The notes: generated from the letters alone by a model not told the origin. 64,000 bases of DNA from Pseudomonas sp. PDM18 (GCF_014852585.1 NZ_JACVBX010000002.1:248001-312000), one strand, 5' to 3'. Positions 1 to 13,909 are shown, numbered from the stretch's first letter. Numbers and translations are program-made.

Positions 1-128
1 TGATCATCGACGGTGTGAATGGTGCCATCGCCGCCAAGACCGTGACCTACGACTTTGAGCGACTGATGGACGGTGCCAAGCTGCTGTCGTGCTCCGAATT
101 CGGCGACGCGATCATCGCCAAGATGTAA
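1..128 (+). CDS. icd: Isocitrate dehydrogenase (NADP), C-terminal end only
   Basis: Only the last 41 codons lie in the window; the frame starts at base 3 and ends with TAA at 126-128. The ending, with [18 protein letters not shown] followed by GDAIIAKM, matches the C terminus of bacterial NADP isocitrate dehydrogenases, the TCA enzyme that converts isocitrate to 2-oxoglutarate. Its position beside cspD and clpSA is the usual Pseudomonas arrangement. The catalytic part is outside the window, so the identification rests on the tail and the context. Confidence 0.85.
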   Translation, partial: IIDGVNGAIAAKTVTYDFERLMDGAKLLSCSEFGDAIIAKM

Positions 129-149
129 CCGGGTGATGCTTCGCCCATG

Positions 150-178
150 AAAAAGGCCGGCTTGCTGCCGGCCTTTTT
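150..178. terminator. Rho-independent terminator shared by icd and cspD
   Basis: An A-run, a GC-rich stem (ggccggc / gccggcc with a short loop) and a T-run form a symmetrical hairpin between two convergent genes. It can act in both directions, ending icd on the plus strand and cspD on the minus strand. Confidence 0.85.
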
Positions 179-201
179 CGTTTCGTCTGATCCGTGACGA
201 A

Positions 202-477
202 TCAGGCTTCCGCCGTGAGGTTCTCTACCTCGCTGCTCGGGGCAGCTTGTGCGGACGGGGTGGATGCATTGGCGTTGACGGGCTGGATGTTCACCGCGTG
301 CAACCCCTTCGGACCTTGCAGGATCTCGAAACTGACGGGTTGGCCGGCCTTGAGAGTCTTGTAGCCATCCATCTGGATTGCCGAGTAGTGAGCAAACAGG
401 TCCTCATCTCGGCCATCAGCCAGGATGAAACCGTAGCCCTTGGCGTTGTTGAACCACTTGACCTTACCGCTGAGCAT
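202..477 (-). CDS. cspD: Cold-shock domain protein CspD
   Basis: A 91-residue protein with one cold-shock domain. RNP1 is KGYGFI at residues 13-18 and RNP2 is the LFAHY region at 27-31. CspD proteins bind single-stranded nucleic acid and, in E. coli, inhibit replication in stationary phase. The start was placed at the ATG at 475-477 because [11 protein letters not shown] is the family N terminus; an in-frame ATG 14 codons upstream gives an extension the family does not have. The C-terminal tail is Ala/Ser rich and probably disordered. It is transcribed divergently from clpS. Confidence 0.93.
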   Translation of the reverse strand: MLSGKVKWFNNAKGYGFILADGRDEDLFAHYSAIQMDGYKTLKAGQPVSFEILQGPKGLHAVNIQPVNANASTPSAQAAPSSEVENLTAEA

Positions 478-706
478 GCTGATATCCCTCTGCAAAGGAC
501 TCCATCGCTGGAGTATCATCCACTACTATTCCGCTATGCCTTTTTCCTGAAGACTGGCGTCCGGAACTCCTGATACCCTCCGGGGGGTATCCTTTGGTTG
601 TAACACCCTTTTGCCGTTAGTCAAGGCGGCGTCGTCTGGGCCTGGGAGGTGTTTCAAACTCCGGTCGGCCCACTCATTCACCCACTCGCAAAGCTTTTAT
701 TCCAGC

Positions 707-1069
707 ATGCATGCAAGTAGCCAGATTCGACTAACATTCAATCAGGACCGCCCGGATCCATTGGAAGACGACGGGGCGGGGCTGGCGGTTGAAGAAGCCA
801 AGCCTGCCCTGAAGGCACCATCGATGTATCGGGTCATCATGTTCAACGATGATTACACCCCGATGGATTTCGTGGTTGAGGTGCTCGAGCTGTACTTCAA
901 CATGAACCGCGAGCAGGCAACCAAGGTCATGTTGACTGTGCATACCCAGGGCAAGGCGCACTGCGGGACCTTTACCCGTGATGTCGCGGAAACCAAAGCC
1001 ATGCAGGTCAATCAATATGCGAGGGAGAGCCAACATCCACTGTTGTGCGAAATTGAGATAGAAGGTTGA
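707..1069 (+). CDS. clpS: ATP-dependent Clp protease adaptor ClpS
   Basis: A 120-residue N-degron adaptor that delivers proteins with Leu, Phe, Tyr or Trp N termini to ClpAP. The substrate pocket signature [10 protein letters not shown] begins at residue 47, and the pocket His is in [10 protein letters not shown] (H79). The first 40 residues are the variable, flexible arm that inserts into ClpA. The start [14 protein letters not shown] was chosen because it matches the Pseudomonas homologue length; an in-frame start 32 codons upstream is not supported. clpA follows after 28 bases, and the aminoacyl-transferases bpt and aat that create these degrons lie within 4 kb. Confidence 0.95.
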   Translation: MHASSQIRLTFNQDRPDPLEDDGAGLAVEEAKPALKAPSMYRVIMFNDDYTPMDFVVEVLELYFNMNREQATKVMLTVHTQGKAHCGTFTRDVAETKAMQVNQYARESQHPLLCEIEIEG

Positions 1070-1097
1070 TGCGGATGTTTGGGAGCGAGGTGAAGTC

Positions 1098-3371
1098 ATG
1101 TTGAATCGAGAGCTCGAAGTCACCCTCAATCTCGCCTTCAAGGAGGCGCGGGCGAAGCGGCATGAGTTCATGACCGTTGAGCACTTGCTGTTGGCGCTTC
1201 TTGATAATGAGGCTGCCGCAACGGTTCTGAAGGCGTGCGGTGCGAATCTGGACAAACTGCGGCGAGACCTGCAGGAGTTCATTGATTCCACCACGCCGCT
1301 GATCCCCCAGCACGACGAGGATCGCGAAACCCAGCCGACCCTGGGCTTCCAGCGCGTTCTGCAGCGTGCCGTATTCCACGTGCAGAGTTCCGGCAAGCGC
1401 GAAGTTACCGGCGCTAATGTGCTGGTCGCCATCTTCAGCGAGCAGGAGAGCCAGGCGGTGTTCCTGCTCAAGCAGCAGAGCGTCGCGCGGATCGACGTGG
1501 TCAACTACATTGCCCATGGCATCTCCAAGGTGCCGGGCCATGCCGAGCATCAGGACAGCGAGCAGGAGATGCAGGACGAGGAGGGCGGCGAGTCTTCCAC
1601 TTCCAGTCATCCGCTGGATGCCTATGCCAGCAACCTGAACGATTTGGCGCGCCAAGGTCGCATTGACCCGCTGGTTGGTCGTGAATCGGAAGTTGAGCGC
1701 GTCGCGCAGATCCTCGCTCGTCGCCGTAAGAACAACCCGCTGCTGGTGGGTGAGGCTGGCGTCGGCAAGACCGCCATCGCCGAAGGTCTGGCCAAGCGTA
1801 TCGTCGACGGCCAGGTGCCGGACCTGCTGTCCGATAGCGTCGTCTATTCCCTGGACTTGGGCGCATTGCTGGCGGGCACCAAGTACCGCGGCGACTTCGA
1901 GAAGCGCTTCAAGGCGCTGCTCAACGAGTTGCGCAAACGTCCGCACGCTGTGCTGTTCATCGACGAAATCCACACCATCATCGGCGCCGGTGCAGCATCG
2001 GGTGGGGTGATGGATGCGTCCAACCTGCTGAAGCCGCTGCTTTCGTCCGGTGAGATTCGCTGCATTGGCTCGACCACTTTCCAGGAGTTCCGCGGCATCT
2101 TCGAGAAGGATCGCGCGCTGGCTCGTCGCTTCCAGAAGGTCGATGTCACCGAGCCGTCCGTCGAGGATACCTTCGGTATTCTGAAAGGCCTGAAGCCACG
2201 CTTCGAGCAGCACCATCACATCGAGTACAGCGATGAGGCGCTGCGTGCCGCCGCTGAACTGGCCGCCCGCTACATCAATGACCGCCACATGCCGGACAAG
2301 GCCATCGATGTGATCGACGAGGCGGGTGCCTACCAGCGACTGCAGCCGGAAGAGAAGCGCGTGAAGCGCATCGAAGTGCCGCAGGTCGAGGATATCGTCG
2401 CGAAAATTGCGAGGATTCCGCCCAAGCACGTGTCCAGCTCCGATAAAGAGCTGCTGCGTAACCTTGAGCGCGATCTCAAGCTGACCGTGTTCGGCCAGGC
2501 TGCAGCCATCGAGTCGCTGTCCACCGCGATCAAGCTGTCGCGTGCCGGCCTCAAGTCGCCGGACAAGCCGGTCGGTTCCTTCCTGTTCTCCGGTCCGACC
2601 GGTGTGGGTAAGACCGAGGTGGCTCGCCAGCTGGCCAAGGCGCTGGGCGTGGAACTGGTGCGCTTCGACATGTCCGAGTACATGGAGCGGCATACCGTGT
2701 CCCGTCTGATCGGTGCGCCTCCGGGCTACGTCGGTTTCGACCAGGGCGGTCTGCTGACCGAGGCGATCACCAAGACGCCGCACTGCGTGCTGCTACTGGA
2801 CGAGATCGAGAAGGCGCACCCGGAAGTCTTCAACCTGCTGCTGCAGGTGATGGACCACGGCACCCTGACCGACAACAACGGGCGCAAGGCGGACTTCCGC
2901 AACGTCATCCTGATCATGACCACCAACGCAGGCGCGGAAACCGCGGCGCGGGCCTCTATTGGCTTCACGCAGCAGGACCACTCCACCGATGCCATGGAAG
3001 TGATCAAGAAGAGCTTCACGCCGGAGTTCCGCAACCGCCTGGACACCATCATCCAGTTCGGCCGCCTGAGTCACGAGACCATCAAGAGCATCGTCGACAA
3101 GTTCCTCACCGAGCTGCAGGCGCAGCTGGAGGATAAGCACGTGCAAATCGAGGTCAGCGATTCGGCGCGTGCTTGGTTGGCGGATAAGGGGTACGACCCG
3201 CAAATGGGCGCTCGCCCGATGGCGCGGCTCATCCAGGACAAGATCAAGCGGCCGTTGGCTGAGGAGATCCTGTTCGGCGAGTTGGCTGAGCACGGCGGCG
3301 TGGCTCATGTGGACCTGAAGGATGGCGAGCTGGCCTTCGAGTTCGAGGTGATCGCAGCAGAGCCAGCCTGA
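1098..3371 (+). CDS. clpA: ATP-dependent Clp protease ATP-binding subunit ClpA
   Basis: A 757-residue AAA+ unfoldase of the ClpAP protease. It has an N-terminal ClpS-binding double-repeat domain (about 1-145), an acidic linker (about 150-170), a first ATPase domain with Walker A GEAGVGKT near 218, and a second with GPTGVGKT near 498. The IGF tripeptide in [10 protein letters not shown], used for docking to ClpP, is present. Length and domain order are normal. It is probably cotranscribed with clpS and ends at a clear terminator. Confidence 0.97.
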   Translation: MLNRELEVTLNLAFKEARAKRHEFMTVEHLLLALLDNEAAATVLKACGANLDKLRRDLQEFIDSTTPLIPQHDEDRETQPTLGFQRVLQRAVFHVQSSGKREVTGANVLVAIFSEQESQAVFLLKQQSVARIDVVNYIAHGISKVPGHAEHQDSEQEMQDEEGGESSTSSHPLDAYASNLNDLARQGRIDPLVGRESEVERVAQILARRRKNNPLLVGEAGVGKTAIAEGLAKRIVDGQVPDLLSDSVVYSLDLGALLAGTKYRGDFEKRFKALLNELRKRPHAVLFIDEIHTIIGAGAASGGVMDASNLLKPLLSSGEIRCIGSTTFQEFRGIFEKDRALARRFQKVDVTEPSVEDTFGILKGLKPRFEQHHHIEYSDEALRAAAELAARYINDRHMPDKAIDVIDEAGAYQRLQPEEKRVKRIEVPQVEDIVAKIARIPPKHVSSSDKELLRNLERDLKLTVFGQAAAIESLSTAIKLSRAGLKSPDKPVGSFLFSGPTGVGKTEVARQLAKALGVELVRFDMSEYMERHTVSRLIGAPPGYVGFDQGGLLTEAITKTPHCVLLLDEIEKAHPEVFNLLLQVMDHGTLTDNNGRKADFRNVILIMTTNAGAETAARASIGFTQQDHSTDAMEVIKKSFTPEFRNRLDTIIQFGRLSHETIKSIVDKFLTELQAQLEDKHVQIEVSDSARAWLADKGYDPQMGARPMARLIQDKIKRPLAEEILFGELAEHGGVAHVDLKDGELAFEFEVIAAEPA

Positions 3372-3393
3372 CGCGCTTTCGTCAGGCCAAACG

Positions 3394-3423
3394 AAAACGC
3401 CCGGCAATGCCGGGCGTTTTTCT
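3394..3423 (+). terminator. Rho-independent terminator after clpA
   Basis: A perfect stem cgcccggc / gccgggcg with loop aat is preceded by A residues and followed by a T-run. It lies between convergent clpA and infA and may work for both. Confidence 0.88.
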
Positions 3424-3456
3424 GTGTGCCGGTTTCTTGCCGGCGCCTACCGTCTG

Positions 3457-3675
3457 TCAGCGAGCGCGGTAGGTGATGCGACCCTTGGACAGGTCGTAGG
3501 GCGTCAGTTCAACGCGAACTTTATCGCCGGTCAGGATGCGGATGTAATTCTTGCGCATCTTCCCGGAGATGTGCGCGGTAACGACGTGCCCGTTCTCCAA
3601 CTCCACGCGAAACATGGTGTTGGGCAGGGTGTCGACGACAGTGCCTTCCATTTCGAAGCTGTCTTCTTTCGACAT
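3457..3675 (-). CDS. infA: Translation initiation factor IF-1
   Basis: A 72-residue single S1/OB-fold protein starting [19 protein letters not shown] and ending GRITYRAR, the full family length. IF-1 occupies the 30S A-site during initiation and helps IF-2 and IF-3. The sequence has no gaps or odd substitutions that I can see. It lies between clpA (convergent) and bpt (upstream on the same strand), the usual Pseudomonas order. Confidence 0.97.
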
Positions 3676-3722
3676 GCAGTAGAACCCTCGGTATCTATGG
3701 TTGCCTGAAGTTTCAGGGCATT

Positions 3723-3744
3723 AAAAAAGGCACACATTGTGCCT
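3723..3744 (-). terminator. Probable terminator after bpt
   Basis: Read on the minus strand, the stem aggcac / gtgcct with a five-base loop is followed by a run of six T. It sits just downstream of bpt and upstream of infA, so infA probably has its own promoter in the remaining short gap. Confidence 0.6.
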
Positions 3745-3780
3745 GAAATCGCCTCGCAACGCCAATGGCTGTTTTTCGCT

Positions 3781-4494
3781 TCAGTTCAACGCCACCCAGC
3801 GCTGGTTCACGAAAAGCTCGATCGGGCGGTACTGGGTCTTGTAGTTCATCTTCCGGCAGTTCTTGATCCAGTAGCCGAGGTAGACGGCGTGCAGGTTCAG
3901 GCGTTCGGTTTCGGCCACCTGCCAGAGGATGGCGAATCGGCCGAGACTTCGCCGCTCCTCGTCCGGGTCGTAGAAGGTGTAGACCGCGGAGAGGCCGTTG
4001 GGCAGGACATCGGTCACTGCTACGGCGAGCAATCTGCCGTGCAGGCGGAATTCGAAGAAGCAGCTGAACGGCAGGTCGCGCACCAGGAAGGTGGCGAACT
4101 GGTCGCGACTGGGCGGATACATGTCCCCGTCGGCATGGCGCTGCTCGATGTAGCGCATATAGAGGGCGTAGTACTCCTCGGTGAAGGCGGGGCGCTTGCG
4201 GATGACTTCCAGATCGGCGTTGCGCTTGATGATGCGCTTCTGTTGGCGGCTCGGTTGAAAACCGGCGGTTGGAATGCGCGCGGGGATGCACGCGGTGCAA
4301 TGCTGGCAGTGTGGCCGATAGAGGTGCTCACCGCTGCGCCGGAAGCCGACCTCAGACAGCGAGGCATACAGCTGCGCGTCCATGGGCTGGCTGGGATCGA
4401 GGAACAGGGTGGTGGCCTGTTCCTCGGGCAGATAGCTGCATGGATGCGGTTGCGTGGCGTAAAACTTCAGGCGGGCGAGCTCGGTCATCTTCAA
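3781..4494 (-). CDS. bpt: Aspartate/glutamate leucyltransferase
   Basis: A 237-residue arginyltransferase-like protein (ATE1 fold). In bacteria this family is Bpt, which adds Leu to N-terminal Asp or Glu and so makes an N-degron for ClpS-ClpAP. The N-terminal half carries the conserved cysteine cluster, including [15 protein letters not shown] near residue 70, and the C-terminal half carries the [14 protein letters not shown] region. Length fits the family. It lies downstream of aat on the same strand with a 25-base gap, forming an N-degron transferase operon. Confidence 0.93.
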   Translation of the reverse strand: MKMTELARLKFYATQPHPCSYLPEEQATTLFLDPSQPMDAQLYASLSEVGFRRSGEHLYRPHCQHCTACIPARIPTAGFQPSRQQKRIIKRNADLEVIRKRPAFTEEYYALYMRYIEQRHADGDMYPPSRDQFATFLVRDLPFSCFFEFRLHGRLLAVAVTDVLPNGLSAVYTFYDPDEERRSLGRFAILWQVAETERLNLHAVYLGYWIKNCRKMNYKTQYRPIELFVNQRWVALN

Positions 4495-4519
4495 CCCCTG
4501 CGAGGTCCCTCAAGCAAGT

Positions 4520-5224
4520 TTAAGACAGGCTGAGCGGGTCCGCCTGCGAAGTCCAGTCCTGCGATGGCGTTTCGTCGAGATGACGCAGCAGGTAGCTGGC
4601 GAATTCGCAGCGGGAAATAGGGCGGGCGCCGAAACTGTGCAGGTGTTGGGTCGGCATCTGGCAGTCGATCATCACGAAACCAGCGGCCTGCAGGCGTTGC
4701 ACCAGGGTGACGAAGGCGACCTTGGAGGCATTGTCGGCGTGGCTGAACATGGATTCGCCGAAGAACAGGCGACCGATGGCCAGCCCGTAAAGTCCGCCGA
4801 CCAGTTCGCTGCCGCGCCAAGCTTCTGCCGAGTGAGCGATACCCAGGCGGTGAAGCTCGCAATAGGCGTCCTGCATCGGCGTGGTGATCCACGTGCCGTC
4901 CGCATAATCGCGCGGGCCCGCGCAGCCGTGGATGACTTGCTCGAAGGCCCGGTCGATGGTGACCTGGTACTGCTGCTGGCGGATGACCTTGGCGAGGCTG
5001 CGGGAGACGTGCAGTTCTTCGGGAAGCAGAACGGTGCGCGGGTCGGGCGACCACCAGAGAATCGGCTGGCCGTCCTGATACCAGGGGAAGCAGCCATGGC
5101 GGTAGGCCTGGATCAGGCGCTGCGGGTTGAGGTCTCCGCCGGCCGCAAGCAGTCCGTTGGGCTCATGCAGGGCCTTATCGAGGGGCGGAAAGTCGAAATT
5201 GCTGCGGGAAAGCCACTTGATCAT
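4520..5224 (-). CDS. aat: Leucyl/phenylalanyl-tRNA-protein transferase
   Basis: A 234-residue cytoplasmic enzyme that transfers Leu or Phe from aminoacyl-tRNA to N-terminal Lys or Arg, making a ClpS-recognised N-degron. Family motifs GGDLNPQRL (29-37), HGCFPWY (43-49) and [10 protein letters not shown] (57-66) are intact. It is the first gene of a two-gene unit with bpt. trxB lies 36 bases upstream on the same strand. Confidence 0.95.
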   Translation of the reverse strand: MIKWLSRSNFDFPPLDKALHEPNGLLAAGGDLNPQRLIQAYRHGCFPWYQDGQPILWWSPDPRTVLLPEELHVSRSLAKVIRQQQYQVTIDRAFEQVIHGCAGPRDYADGTWITTPMQDAYCELHRLGIAHSAEAWRGSELVGGLYGLAIGRLFFGESMFSHADNASKVAFVTLVQRLQAAGFVMIDCQMPTQHLHSFGARPISRCEFASYLLRHLDETPSQDWTSQADPLSLS

Positions 5225-5260
5225 AGGGAGGAGGGGAGGGCGAGCCTCCCCTGGCGCCGA

Positions 5261-6289
<1,029 letters not shown>

Positions 6290-6432
6290 CTACACCGAAC
6301 CCCGGAAAGCCGGCAAAAGCGCAATCGGACACGCCCGGGTTCGCTGGCATCGGCCGGCCAAAGCCGTACAATAGGCCCATTTCGCGGCCCAACGACTCTC
6401 GGACGCGCGTATAGCGCAGGAATAGAAGCGTT

Positions 6433-8844
6433 TTGAAGGACACCACAGCAAGCCATGCCGCCGCCTGGCGCCAGCAACTGCACTACCGTCTTAAGGAAGG
6501 GGCTCTGATCGCGCTCGGTGCGCTCTGCCTTTACCTGTGGATGGCGCTGCTCACCTACGATTCCTCCGATCCGGGCTGGAGCCACTCCAGCCACGTCGAG
6601 CAGGTGCAGAACGCGGCCGGACGCTTGGGCGCGCTGAGCGCGGACATCCTGTTCATGGTGTTGGGCTATTTCGCCTACCTGTTCCCGCTGCTGCTGGCGG
6701 TGAAGACCTACCAGGTCTTCCGTAAGCGCCACATGCCCTGGGAGTGGAGCGGCTGGCTGTTCTCCTGGCGTCTGATCGGCCTGGTGTTCCTGGTCCTGTC
6801 CGGCTCCGCACTGGCTTACATCCATTTCCACACCAGCGGTGCCCATATGCCGGCCACGGCTGGCGGGGCTCTGGGCGAGAGCCTGGGCCAACTGGGCATC
6901 AATGCGCTGAACGTGCAGGGCAGCACGCTGCTGTTCCTGGCGCTGTTCCTGTTCGGCATGACGGTGTTCGCCGACCTGTCCTGGTTCAAGGTGATGGACG
7001 TCACTGGCAAGATCACCCTCGATCTGTTCGAACTCATTCATAACGCCACCAACCGCTGGTGGAGCGCCCGCAGCGAGCACAAGCAGCTCGTCGCCCAGTT
7101 GCGTGAGGTCGACGAGCGTGTGGCCGAAGTCGCCGCGCCCATCGTGGCGGACCGCCGCGAGCAGGCCAAGGTCAAGGAGCGCCTGATCGAGCGCGAGGAA
7201 GCGCTGGTCAAGAGCGTGCAGGAGCGCGAGAAGCGCGTGGCGCCGAAGATCGACGTCCCGCCGCCGCCCACCAAGCCGGCCGAGCCGAGCAAGCGCGTGC
7301 TGAAAGAGAAGCAGGCGCCGCTGTTCGTCGATACTGCCGTGGAAGGCACGCTGCCGCCGCTGTCGATCCTCGACCCGGCGTCGGAAAAGAAACAGAGCTA
7401 CTCGCCCGAGTCCCTGGAGGCCATGTCGCGCCTGCTGGAGATCAAACTCAAGGAGTTCGGCGTCGAGGTCATCGTCGAGTCCGTGCATCCGGGCCCGGTG
7501 ATCACCCGTTTCGAAATCCAGCCGGCCGCCGGTGTGAAGGTCAGCCGCATCTCCAACCTGGCCAAGGACCTGGCGCGCTCGCTGGCCGTCATCAGCGTGC
7601 GCGTGGTGGAAGTCATCCCCGGCAAGACCACCGTCGGCATCGAGATTCCCAACGAAGACCGGCAGATGGTGCGCTTCTCCGAAGTGCTGATGACGCCGGA
7701 ATACGACGAACACAAGTCCACCGTGCCGCTGGCCCTGGGCCACGACATCGGCGGCAACCCGGTCATCACCGACCTGGCAAAGATGCCGCACCTGCTGGTG
7801 GCCGGTACCACCGGTTCCGGTAAGTCGGTGGGCGTGAACGCCATGCTGCTGTCGATCCTGTTCAAGTCCACGCCGGAAGAGGCGCGGCTGATCATGATCG
7901 ACCCGAAGATGCTGGAATTGTCGATCTACGAAGGCATTCCGCACCTGCTCTGCCCGGTCGTCACCGACATGAAGGAGGCTGCCAACGCGCTGCGCTGGAG
8001 CGTCGCCGAGATGGAGCGCCGCTACAAGCTGATGGCGGCCATGGGCGTGCGTAACCTCGCCGGCTTCAACCGCAAGGTGAAGGACGCGGAGGAGGCCGGC
8101 GCCCCGCTGACCGACCCGCTGTACCGCCGCGAGAGCATGGAAGACGAAGCGCCGCTGCTGCAGACCCTGCCGACCATCGTGGTGGTGGTCGACGAATTCG
8201 CCGACATGATGATGATCGTCGGCAAGAAGGTGGAAGAGTTGATCGCGCGTATCGCCCAGAAGGCGCGTGCGGCGGGAATCCACCTGATCCTGGCGACCCA
8301 GCGTCCGTCGGTGGACGTGATCACAGGCCTGATCAAGGCGAACATCCCGACCCGTATCGCTTTCCAGGTCTCCAGCAAGATCGACTCGCGCACCATCCTT
8401 GACCAGGGCGGCGCCGAGCAACTGCTGGGTCATGGCGACATGCTCTACCTGCCGCCGGGCACCGGCCTGCCGATCCGCGTCCATGGCGCCTTCGTCTCCG
8501 ACGATGAGGTGCACCGCGTCGTCGAGGCGTGGAAACTACGTGGCGCGCCGAACTACATCGAGGACATCCTCGCCGGCGCCGATGAGGGCGGTGGCGGTTC
8601 GTTCGAAGGTGGCGGTGGCGGCGAAGGTGGCGAGGGCAGCGAGGACGATCCGCTCTACGACGAGGCAGTGCGCTTCGTGACCGAAAGCCGCCGGGCTTCG
8701 ATCTCCGCCGTACAGCGCAAGCTGAAGATCGGCTACAACCGCGCCGCGCGGATGATCGAAGCGATGGAAATGGCCGGTGTGGTCACTCCGATGAATACCA
8801 ATGGCTCGCGCGAAGTAATGGCGCCGGCCCCGATCCGTGATTGA
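6433..8844 (+). CDS. ftsK: DNA translocase FtsK
   Basis: An 803-residue septal DNA pump. Four membrane segments lie in the first 190 residues or so, followed by a short charged and proline-rich linker (about 220-330). The RecA-like motor has Walker [10 protein letters not shown] near 458 and Walker [12 protein letters not shown]. The C-terminal gamma winged helix (last 65 residues or so) reads KOPS sequences and contacts XerD. A Gly-rich stretch joins motor and gamma. The predicted start is TTG at 6433, with aggaa about 14 bases upstream; the protein N terminus matches the family there. Confidence 0.95.
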   Translation: MKDTTASHAAAWRQQLHYRLKEGALIALGALCLYLWMALLTYDSSDPGWSHSSHVEQVQNAAGRLGALSADILFMVLGYFAYLFPLLLAVKTYQVFRKRHMPWEWSGWLFSWRLIGLVFLVLSGSALAYIHFHTSGAHMPATAGGALGESLGQLGINALNVQGSTLLFLALFLFGMTVFADLSWFKVMDVTGKITLDLFELIHNATNRWWSARSEHKQLVAQLREVDERVAEVAAPIVADRREQAKVKERLIEREEALVKSVQEREKRVAPKIDVPPPPTKPAEPSKRVLKEKQAPLFVDTAVEGTLPPLSILDPASEKKQSYSPESLEAMSRLLEIKLKEFGVEVIVESVHPGPVITRFEIQPAAGVKVSRISNLAKDLARSLAVISVRVVEVIPGKTTVGIEIPNEDRQMVRFSEVLMTPEYDEHKSTVPLALGHDIGGNPVITDLAKMPHLLVAGTTGSGKSVGVNAMLLSILFKSTPEEARLIMIDPKMLELSIYEGIPHLLCPVVTDMKEAANALRWSVAEMERRYKLMAAMGVRNLAGFNRKVKDAEEAGAPLTDPLYRRESMEDEAPLLQTLPTIVVVVDEFADMMMIVGKKVEELIARIAQKARAAGIHLILATQRPSVDVITGLIKANIPTRIAFQVSSKIDSRTILDQGGAEQLLGHGDMLYLPPGTGLPIRVHGAFVSDDEVHRVVEAWKLRGAPNYIEDILAGADEGGGGSFEGGGGGEGGEGSEDDPLYDEAVRFVTESRRASISAVQRKLKIGYNRAARMIEAMEMAGVVTPMNTNGSREVMAPAPIRD

Positions 8845-8863
8845 TTCGACTTCGAGGATTTCG

Positions 8864-9487
8864 ATGCGTCTGATCCGCCTGTTGTTCGTTGCTGCGCTTG
8901 CTGTTGCCGGCGTCCAGGCCCATGCCGACGAGGCTGCTGCGCAGCGCCTGAGCGGGATGCTTACCAAGGCCCAGACAATGACCGCGCGCTTTTCCCAGCT
9001 GACCCTGGACGGCAGCGGCACCCGCCTTCAGGAAACCGCCGGCACCCTGGGCCTGAAACGCCCCGGCCTGTTCCGTTGGCACACCGATGCGCCGAACGAG
9101 CAGCTGCTGATCTCCAATGGGGAGAAGATCTGGCTGTACGACCCGGACCTGGAGCAGGTGACCATCCAGAAGCTTGATCAGCGCCTGACCCAGACCCCGG
9201 CGCTGCTGCTCTCCGGCGACGTGTCGAAGATCGGCCAGAGCTTCGACATCACCGCCAAAGATGGCGGTAACGTGGTCGACTTCACCCTCAAGCCGAAGTC
9301 CAAGGACACCCTGTTCGACAGCCTGCGGATTTCCTTCCGCAGCGGCGTGGTGAATGACATGCAGCTGATCGACAGCGTGGGGCAGCGCACCAATATCCTG
9401 TTCTTCGACGTGAAGATGAACGAGACGATGGACGCCAAGCAATTCGTCTTCGACGTGCCCAAGGGCGTCGACGTCATCCAGGAATGA
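8864..9487 (+). CDS. lolA: Outer-membrane lipoprotein carrier protein LolA
   Basis: A 207-residue periplasmic chaperone that carries lipoproteins from LolCDE to LolB. A signal peptide ([21 protein letters not shown]) precedes the mature start at about DEAAAQ. The [12 protein letters not shown] and [10 protein letters not shown] segments are typical of the beta-barrel shell. The start at 8864 follows an agga ribosome site by 5 bases; the in-frame ATG nine codons upstream overlaps ftsK and would spoil the signal peptide. It is 19 bases after ftsK. Confidence 0.95.
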   Translation: MRLIRLLFVAALAVAGVQAHADEAAAQRLSGMLTKAQTMTARFSQLTLDGSGTRLQETAGTLGLKRPGLFRWHTDAPNEQLLISNGEKIWLYDPDLEQVTIQKLDQRLTQTPALLLSGDVSKIGQSFDITAKDGGNVVDFTLKPKSKDTLFDSLRISFRSGVVNDMQLIDSVGQRTNILFFDVKMNETMDAKQFVFDVPKGVDVIQE

Positions 9488-9525
9488 TCGGCGCCCGGCG
9501 CCTGCTTTAAGTAATAGGTAAGACA

Positions 9526-10851
9526 GTGGATCTGTTCCGCTCCGCCCCCGTTTCCCAGCCCCTGGCCGCGCGCCTGCGCGCGACCAGCCTGGACGAGTAC
9601 GTCGGCCAGGAGCACCTGCTCGCCCGCGGCAAGCCGCTGCGCGAGGCACTGGAGCAGGGTGCGCTGCACTCAATGATCTTCTGGGGCCCGCCCGGAGTGG
9701 GCAAGACCACCCTGGCGAAGCTGCTGGCCCAGGTCACCGACGCGCATTTCGAGACCATCTCCGCGGTGCTCTCGGGTGTGAAGGAAATCCGCCAGTCAGT
9801 GGAAGTGGCCAAGCAGCACGCGGCGCAGTACGGCCGCCGCACCATCCTCTTCGTCGACGAAGTGCATCGCTTCAACAAGAGCCAGCAGGATGCCTTCCTG
9901 CCCTATGTGGAAGACGGCACGCTGATCTTCATTGGCGCTACCACCGAGAACCCGTCTTTCGAGCTGAATAACGCGCTGCTCTCCCGCGCCCGCGTCTATG
10001 TGCTGAAAAGCCTGGACGAAGCAGCCCTGCGACGACTGGTCGAGCGCGCGCTGACCGAGGAGAAGGGGCTGGGCAAGCGCAACCTGAGCCTGCCTGACGA
10101 CAGCTTCGCCATCCTCATGGCTGCCGCTGATGGTGATGGGCGGCGCCTGCTCAACCTGCTGGAGAACGCCTCCGACCTCGCCGAGGACAACGGCGAAATC
10201 AGCGCCGAGCTGCTGCAGAACCTGCTGGGCGACTCGCGCCGGCGCTTTGACAAGGGTGGCGAGGCCTTCTACGACCAGATCAGCGCGCTGCACAAGTCGG
10301 TGCGCGGTTCCAGCCCTGACGGCGCGCTGTACTGGTATTCACGTATGCTCGATGGCGGCTGCGACCCGCTCTATATCGCCCGCCGCGTGGTGCGCATGGC
10401 CAGCGAGGACATCGGCAATGCTGATCCGCGGGCCCTGACCCTGTGCCTTCATGCCTGGGATGTGCAGGAGCGCCTTGGCAGTCCTGAAGGTGAGCTGGCG
10501 ATTGCGCAGGCTATCGTGTACCTGGCCTGCGCGCCGAAGAGCAATGCTGTCTACAACGCCTATAACACGGCGCGCCGTGACGTGGCGGAGAGTGGCTCGC
10601 TGGAGGTGCCGCTGCATCTGCGCAATGCACCGACAAAGCTGATGAAGAACCTGGGCTATGGCGACGAGTACCGCTATGCCCATGATGAGCCGGATGCCTA
10701 TGCGGCTGGAGAAGACTACTTCCCCGAGGCCATGGAACCGCGCCAGTATTACCAACCCGTGCCGCGCGGGCTCGAACTGAAGATTGGCGAAAAGCTGCGC
10801 CACCTGGCCAGCCTCGACAAGGCCAGTTCCCGCCGTCGCAGAAAATCCTGA
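9526..10851 (+). CDS. rarA: Replication-associated recombination protein A
   Basis: A 441-residue AAA+ ATPase (MgsA/RarA, WRNIP1 family) acting at stalled replication forks. Walker [10 protein letters not shown] begins at residue 54, Walker B is LFVDEVHRF, and a tetramerisation and SSB-linked C-terminal region follows. The start is GTG at 9526, giving [18 protein letters not shown], the family N terminus. It follows lolA by 38 bases and precedes serS by 46. Confidence 0.95.
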   Translation: MDLFRSAPVSQPLAARLRATSLDEYVGQEHLLARGKPLREALEQGALHSMIFWGPPGVGKTTLAKLLAQVTDAHFETISAVLSGVKEIRQSVEVAKQHAAQYGRRTILFVDEVHRFNKSQQDAFLPYVEDGTLIFIGATTENPSFELNNALLSRARVYVLKSLDEAALRRLVERALTEEKGLGKRNLSLPDDSFAILMAAADGDGRRLLNLLENASDLAEDNGEISAELLQNLLGDSRRRFDKGGEAFYDQISALHKSVRGSSPDGALYWYSRMLDGGCDPLYIARRVVRMASEDIGNADPRALTLCLHAWDVQERLGSPEGELAIAQAIVYLACAPKSNAVYNAYNTARRDVAESGSLEVPLHLRNAPTKLMKNLGYGDEYRYAHDEPDAYAAGEDYFPEAMEPRQYYQPVPRGLELKIGEKLRHLASLDKASSRRRRKS

Positions 10852-10882
10852 AGTGGCGCCCGCGAGCGCCGCCTGACACTAG

Positions 10883-12178
<1,296 letters not shown>

Positions 12179-12179
12179 G

Positions 12180-13565
12180 ATGGACTTCCTGCCGCTGTTC
12201 CACATCCTGCGCGGACGTCGCGCGCTACTGGTCGGCGGCGGTGATGTCGCACTGCGCAAGGCGCGCCTGCTGAGCGATGCCGGCGCAGTGCTGCGAGTCG
12301 TGGCTCCGGAAGTGCATTCGGAGCTGCGTGAGCTGATCGAGGAGGGTGCGGGGGAGTTGCTCCTGCGTCCCTACGCCCAGGGAGACTTGCAGGATTGCGT
12401 GCTGGTCATCGCCGCCACGGACGATGAACCGCTCAATGCGCAGGTTTCCCGCGATGCCAACGAGCGTGGCGTTCCGGTCAATGTCGTCGATGCGCCGGCC
12501 CTGTGCAGTGTGATTTTCCCGGCCATTGTCGACCGCTCGCCACTGGTGGTGGCGGTTTCCAGCGGTGGCGATGCGCCGGTATTGGCGCGCCTGCTGCGCG
12601 CCAAGCTGGAAACCTGGATTCCCGCGACCTACGGCCAGCTGGCCGGTCTTGCCAGCCGCTTCCGCGAGCGCGTGAAGCAGCGCCTGCCGGATCTTCAGCA
12701 GCGCCGGAAATTCTGGGAAGACGTCTTCCAGGGCCCGATCGCCGAGCGCATGCTCGCCGGCCAGCCGAGCAAGGCCGAGCGCCTGCTGGCGGACAAGCTG
12801 GAAGCGCCGCAGGCCGAGTCTAGTGGTGAGGTCTATCTGGTTGGCGCCGGTCCGGGTGATCCCGACCTGCTGACCTTCCGCGCGCTGCGACTGATGCAGC
12901 AGGCCGACGTGGTGCTCTACGATCGCCTCGTTGCGCCGGCCATCCTCGAGTTGTGTCGGCGTGACGCGGACCGACTCTACGTCGGCAAGCGCCGTGCGGA
13001 CCACGCCGTGCCGCAGGACGAGATCAATCGCAAGCTGGTCGAACTGGCTCAGCAGGGCAAGCGCGTGCTGCGCTTGAAGGGCGGTGATCCGTTCATCTTC
13101 GGTCGGGGAGGCGAGGAGATCGACGAACTGGCGGCCAATGGCATCCCGTTCCAAGTCGTGCCGGGTATCACGGCGGCCAGCGGTTGCGCGGCTTACGCCG
13201 GTATTCCGCTGACTCACCGCGATTACGCGCAGTCCGTGCGTTTCGTGACGGGGCACCTGAAAGATGGCAGCACCGACCTGCCGTGGAACGATCTGGTCGC
13301 TCCCGGGCAGACGCTGGTGTTCTACATGGGCCTGGTGGGGTTGCCGGTCATCTGCGAGCAACTGGTGCGCCACGGTCGCTCCGCCGATACGCCTGCCGCG
13401 CTCATCCAACAGGGCACCACGCTGCATCAGCGGGTTTTCACCGGCACCCTGGGCAATCTGCCGGCGCTGGTGGCCGAGCATGAAGTGCATGCGCCAACCC
13501 TGGTAATCGTCGGGGAAGTGGTGCAGCTGCGCGAGAAGCTCGCGTGGTTCGAGGGGCAGCGGTGA
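12180..13565 (+). CDS. cysG: Siroheme synthase (multifunctional CysG)
   Basis: A 461-residue fusion. The N-terminal half (about 1-210) is the precorrin-2 dehydrogenase/ferrochelatase, with the NAD-binding [13 protein letters not shown] motif near residue 20. The C-terminal half is uroporphyrinogen-III C-methyltransferase, starting [15 protein letters not shown] near 219. It makes siroheme for sulfite and nitrite reductases. It follows serS directly and its stop overlaps the next gene start (GTGA). Confidence 0.96.
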   Translation: MDFLPLFHILRGRRALLVGGGDVALRKARLLSDAGAVLRVVAPEVHSELRELIEEGAGELLLRPYAQGDLQDCVLVIAATDDEPLNAQVSRDANERGVPVNVVDAPALCSVIFPAIVDRSPLVVAVSSGGDAPVLARLLRAKLETWIPATYGQLAGLASRFRERVKQRLPDLQQRRKFWEDVFQGPIAERMLAGQPSKAERLLADKLEAPQAESSGEVYLVGAGPGDPDLLTFRALRLMQQADVVLYDRLVAPAILELCRRDADRLYVGKRRADHAVPQDEINRKLVELAQQGKRVLRLKGGDPFIFGRGGEEIDELAANGIPFQVVPGITAASGCAAYAGIPLTHRDYAQSVRFVTGHLKDGSTDLPWNDLVAPGQTLVFYMGLVGLPVICEQLVRHGRSADTPAALIQQGTTLHQRVFTGTLGNLPALVAEHEVHAPTLVIVGEVVQLREKLAWFEGQR

Positions 13566-13909
13566 GAACCCTGCGCGTCGCAATCCTGGGGGCCGCGTGT
13601 GCCCTAGGTTGCTTCGCCTTACCGGCCCATGCGGCCAGCTTCGACTGCAAAAAGGCCAGGCAGGCAGACGAGAAGGCCATCTGCGCGGATCGCCAGCTTT
13701 CCGAAATGGATGTGCAGGTGGCGACGACCTACCGCCTGCTGCGTGGCCTATTTGCCATGGGCATGCGCGGTAACCTGGGGGACTCCCAGCTCGCCTGGCT
13801 GGAGCAGCGCCGCGCCTGTGGCGTCAACAAGGCCTGCCTCAAGCAGCGCTACCAGGAACGCCTGGACGCGCTGCAGAAGGTCTACGACGGTATCGACAAG
13901 CCGATCTGA
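13562..13909 (+). CDS. Secreted LprI-like (DUF1311) protein
   Basis: A 115-residue protein with a signal peptide ([21 protein letters not shown]) and a mature part with a family-like Cys pattern: [17 protein letters not shown], then [12 protein letters not shown]. This matches the lysozyme-inhibitor LprI N-terminal family; the true function in Pseudomonas is not known to me. The GTG start overlaps the cysG stop, so translation is probably coupled. It is likely periplasmic with two disulfides. Confidence 0.75.
   Translation: MRTLRVAILGAACALGCFALPAHAASFDCKKARQADEKAICADRQLSEMDVQVATTYRLLRGLFAMGMRGNLGDSQLAWLEQRRACGVNKACLKQRYQERLDALQKVYDGIDKPI

Noticed and set aside
1008-2783. A 591-codon open frame antisense to clpA
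   Set aside because: It mirrors the high-GC third-position bias of clpA, has no family-like features and no ribosome site.
8580-8640. GGT/GGC-rich repeat inside ftsK as a separate element
   Set aside because: It encodes a Gly-rich linker before the gamma domain, a normal flexible joint.
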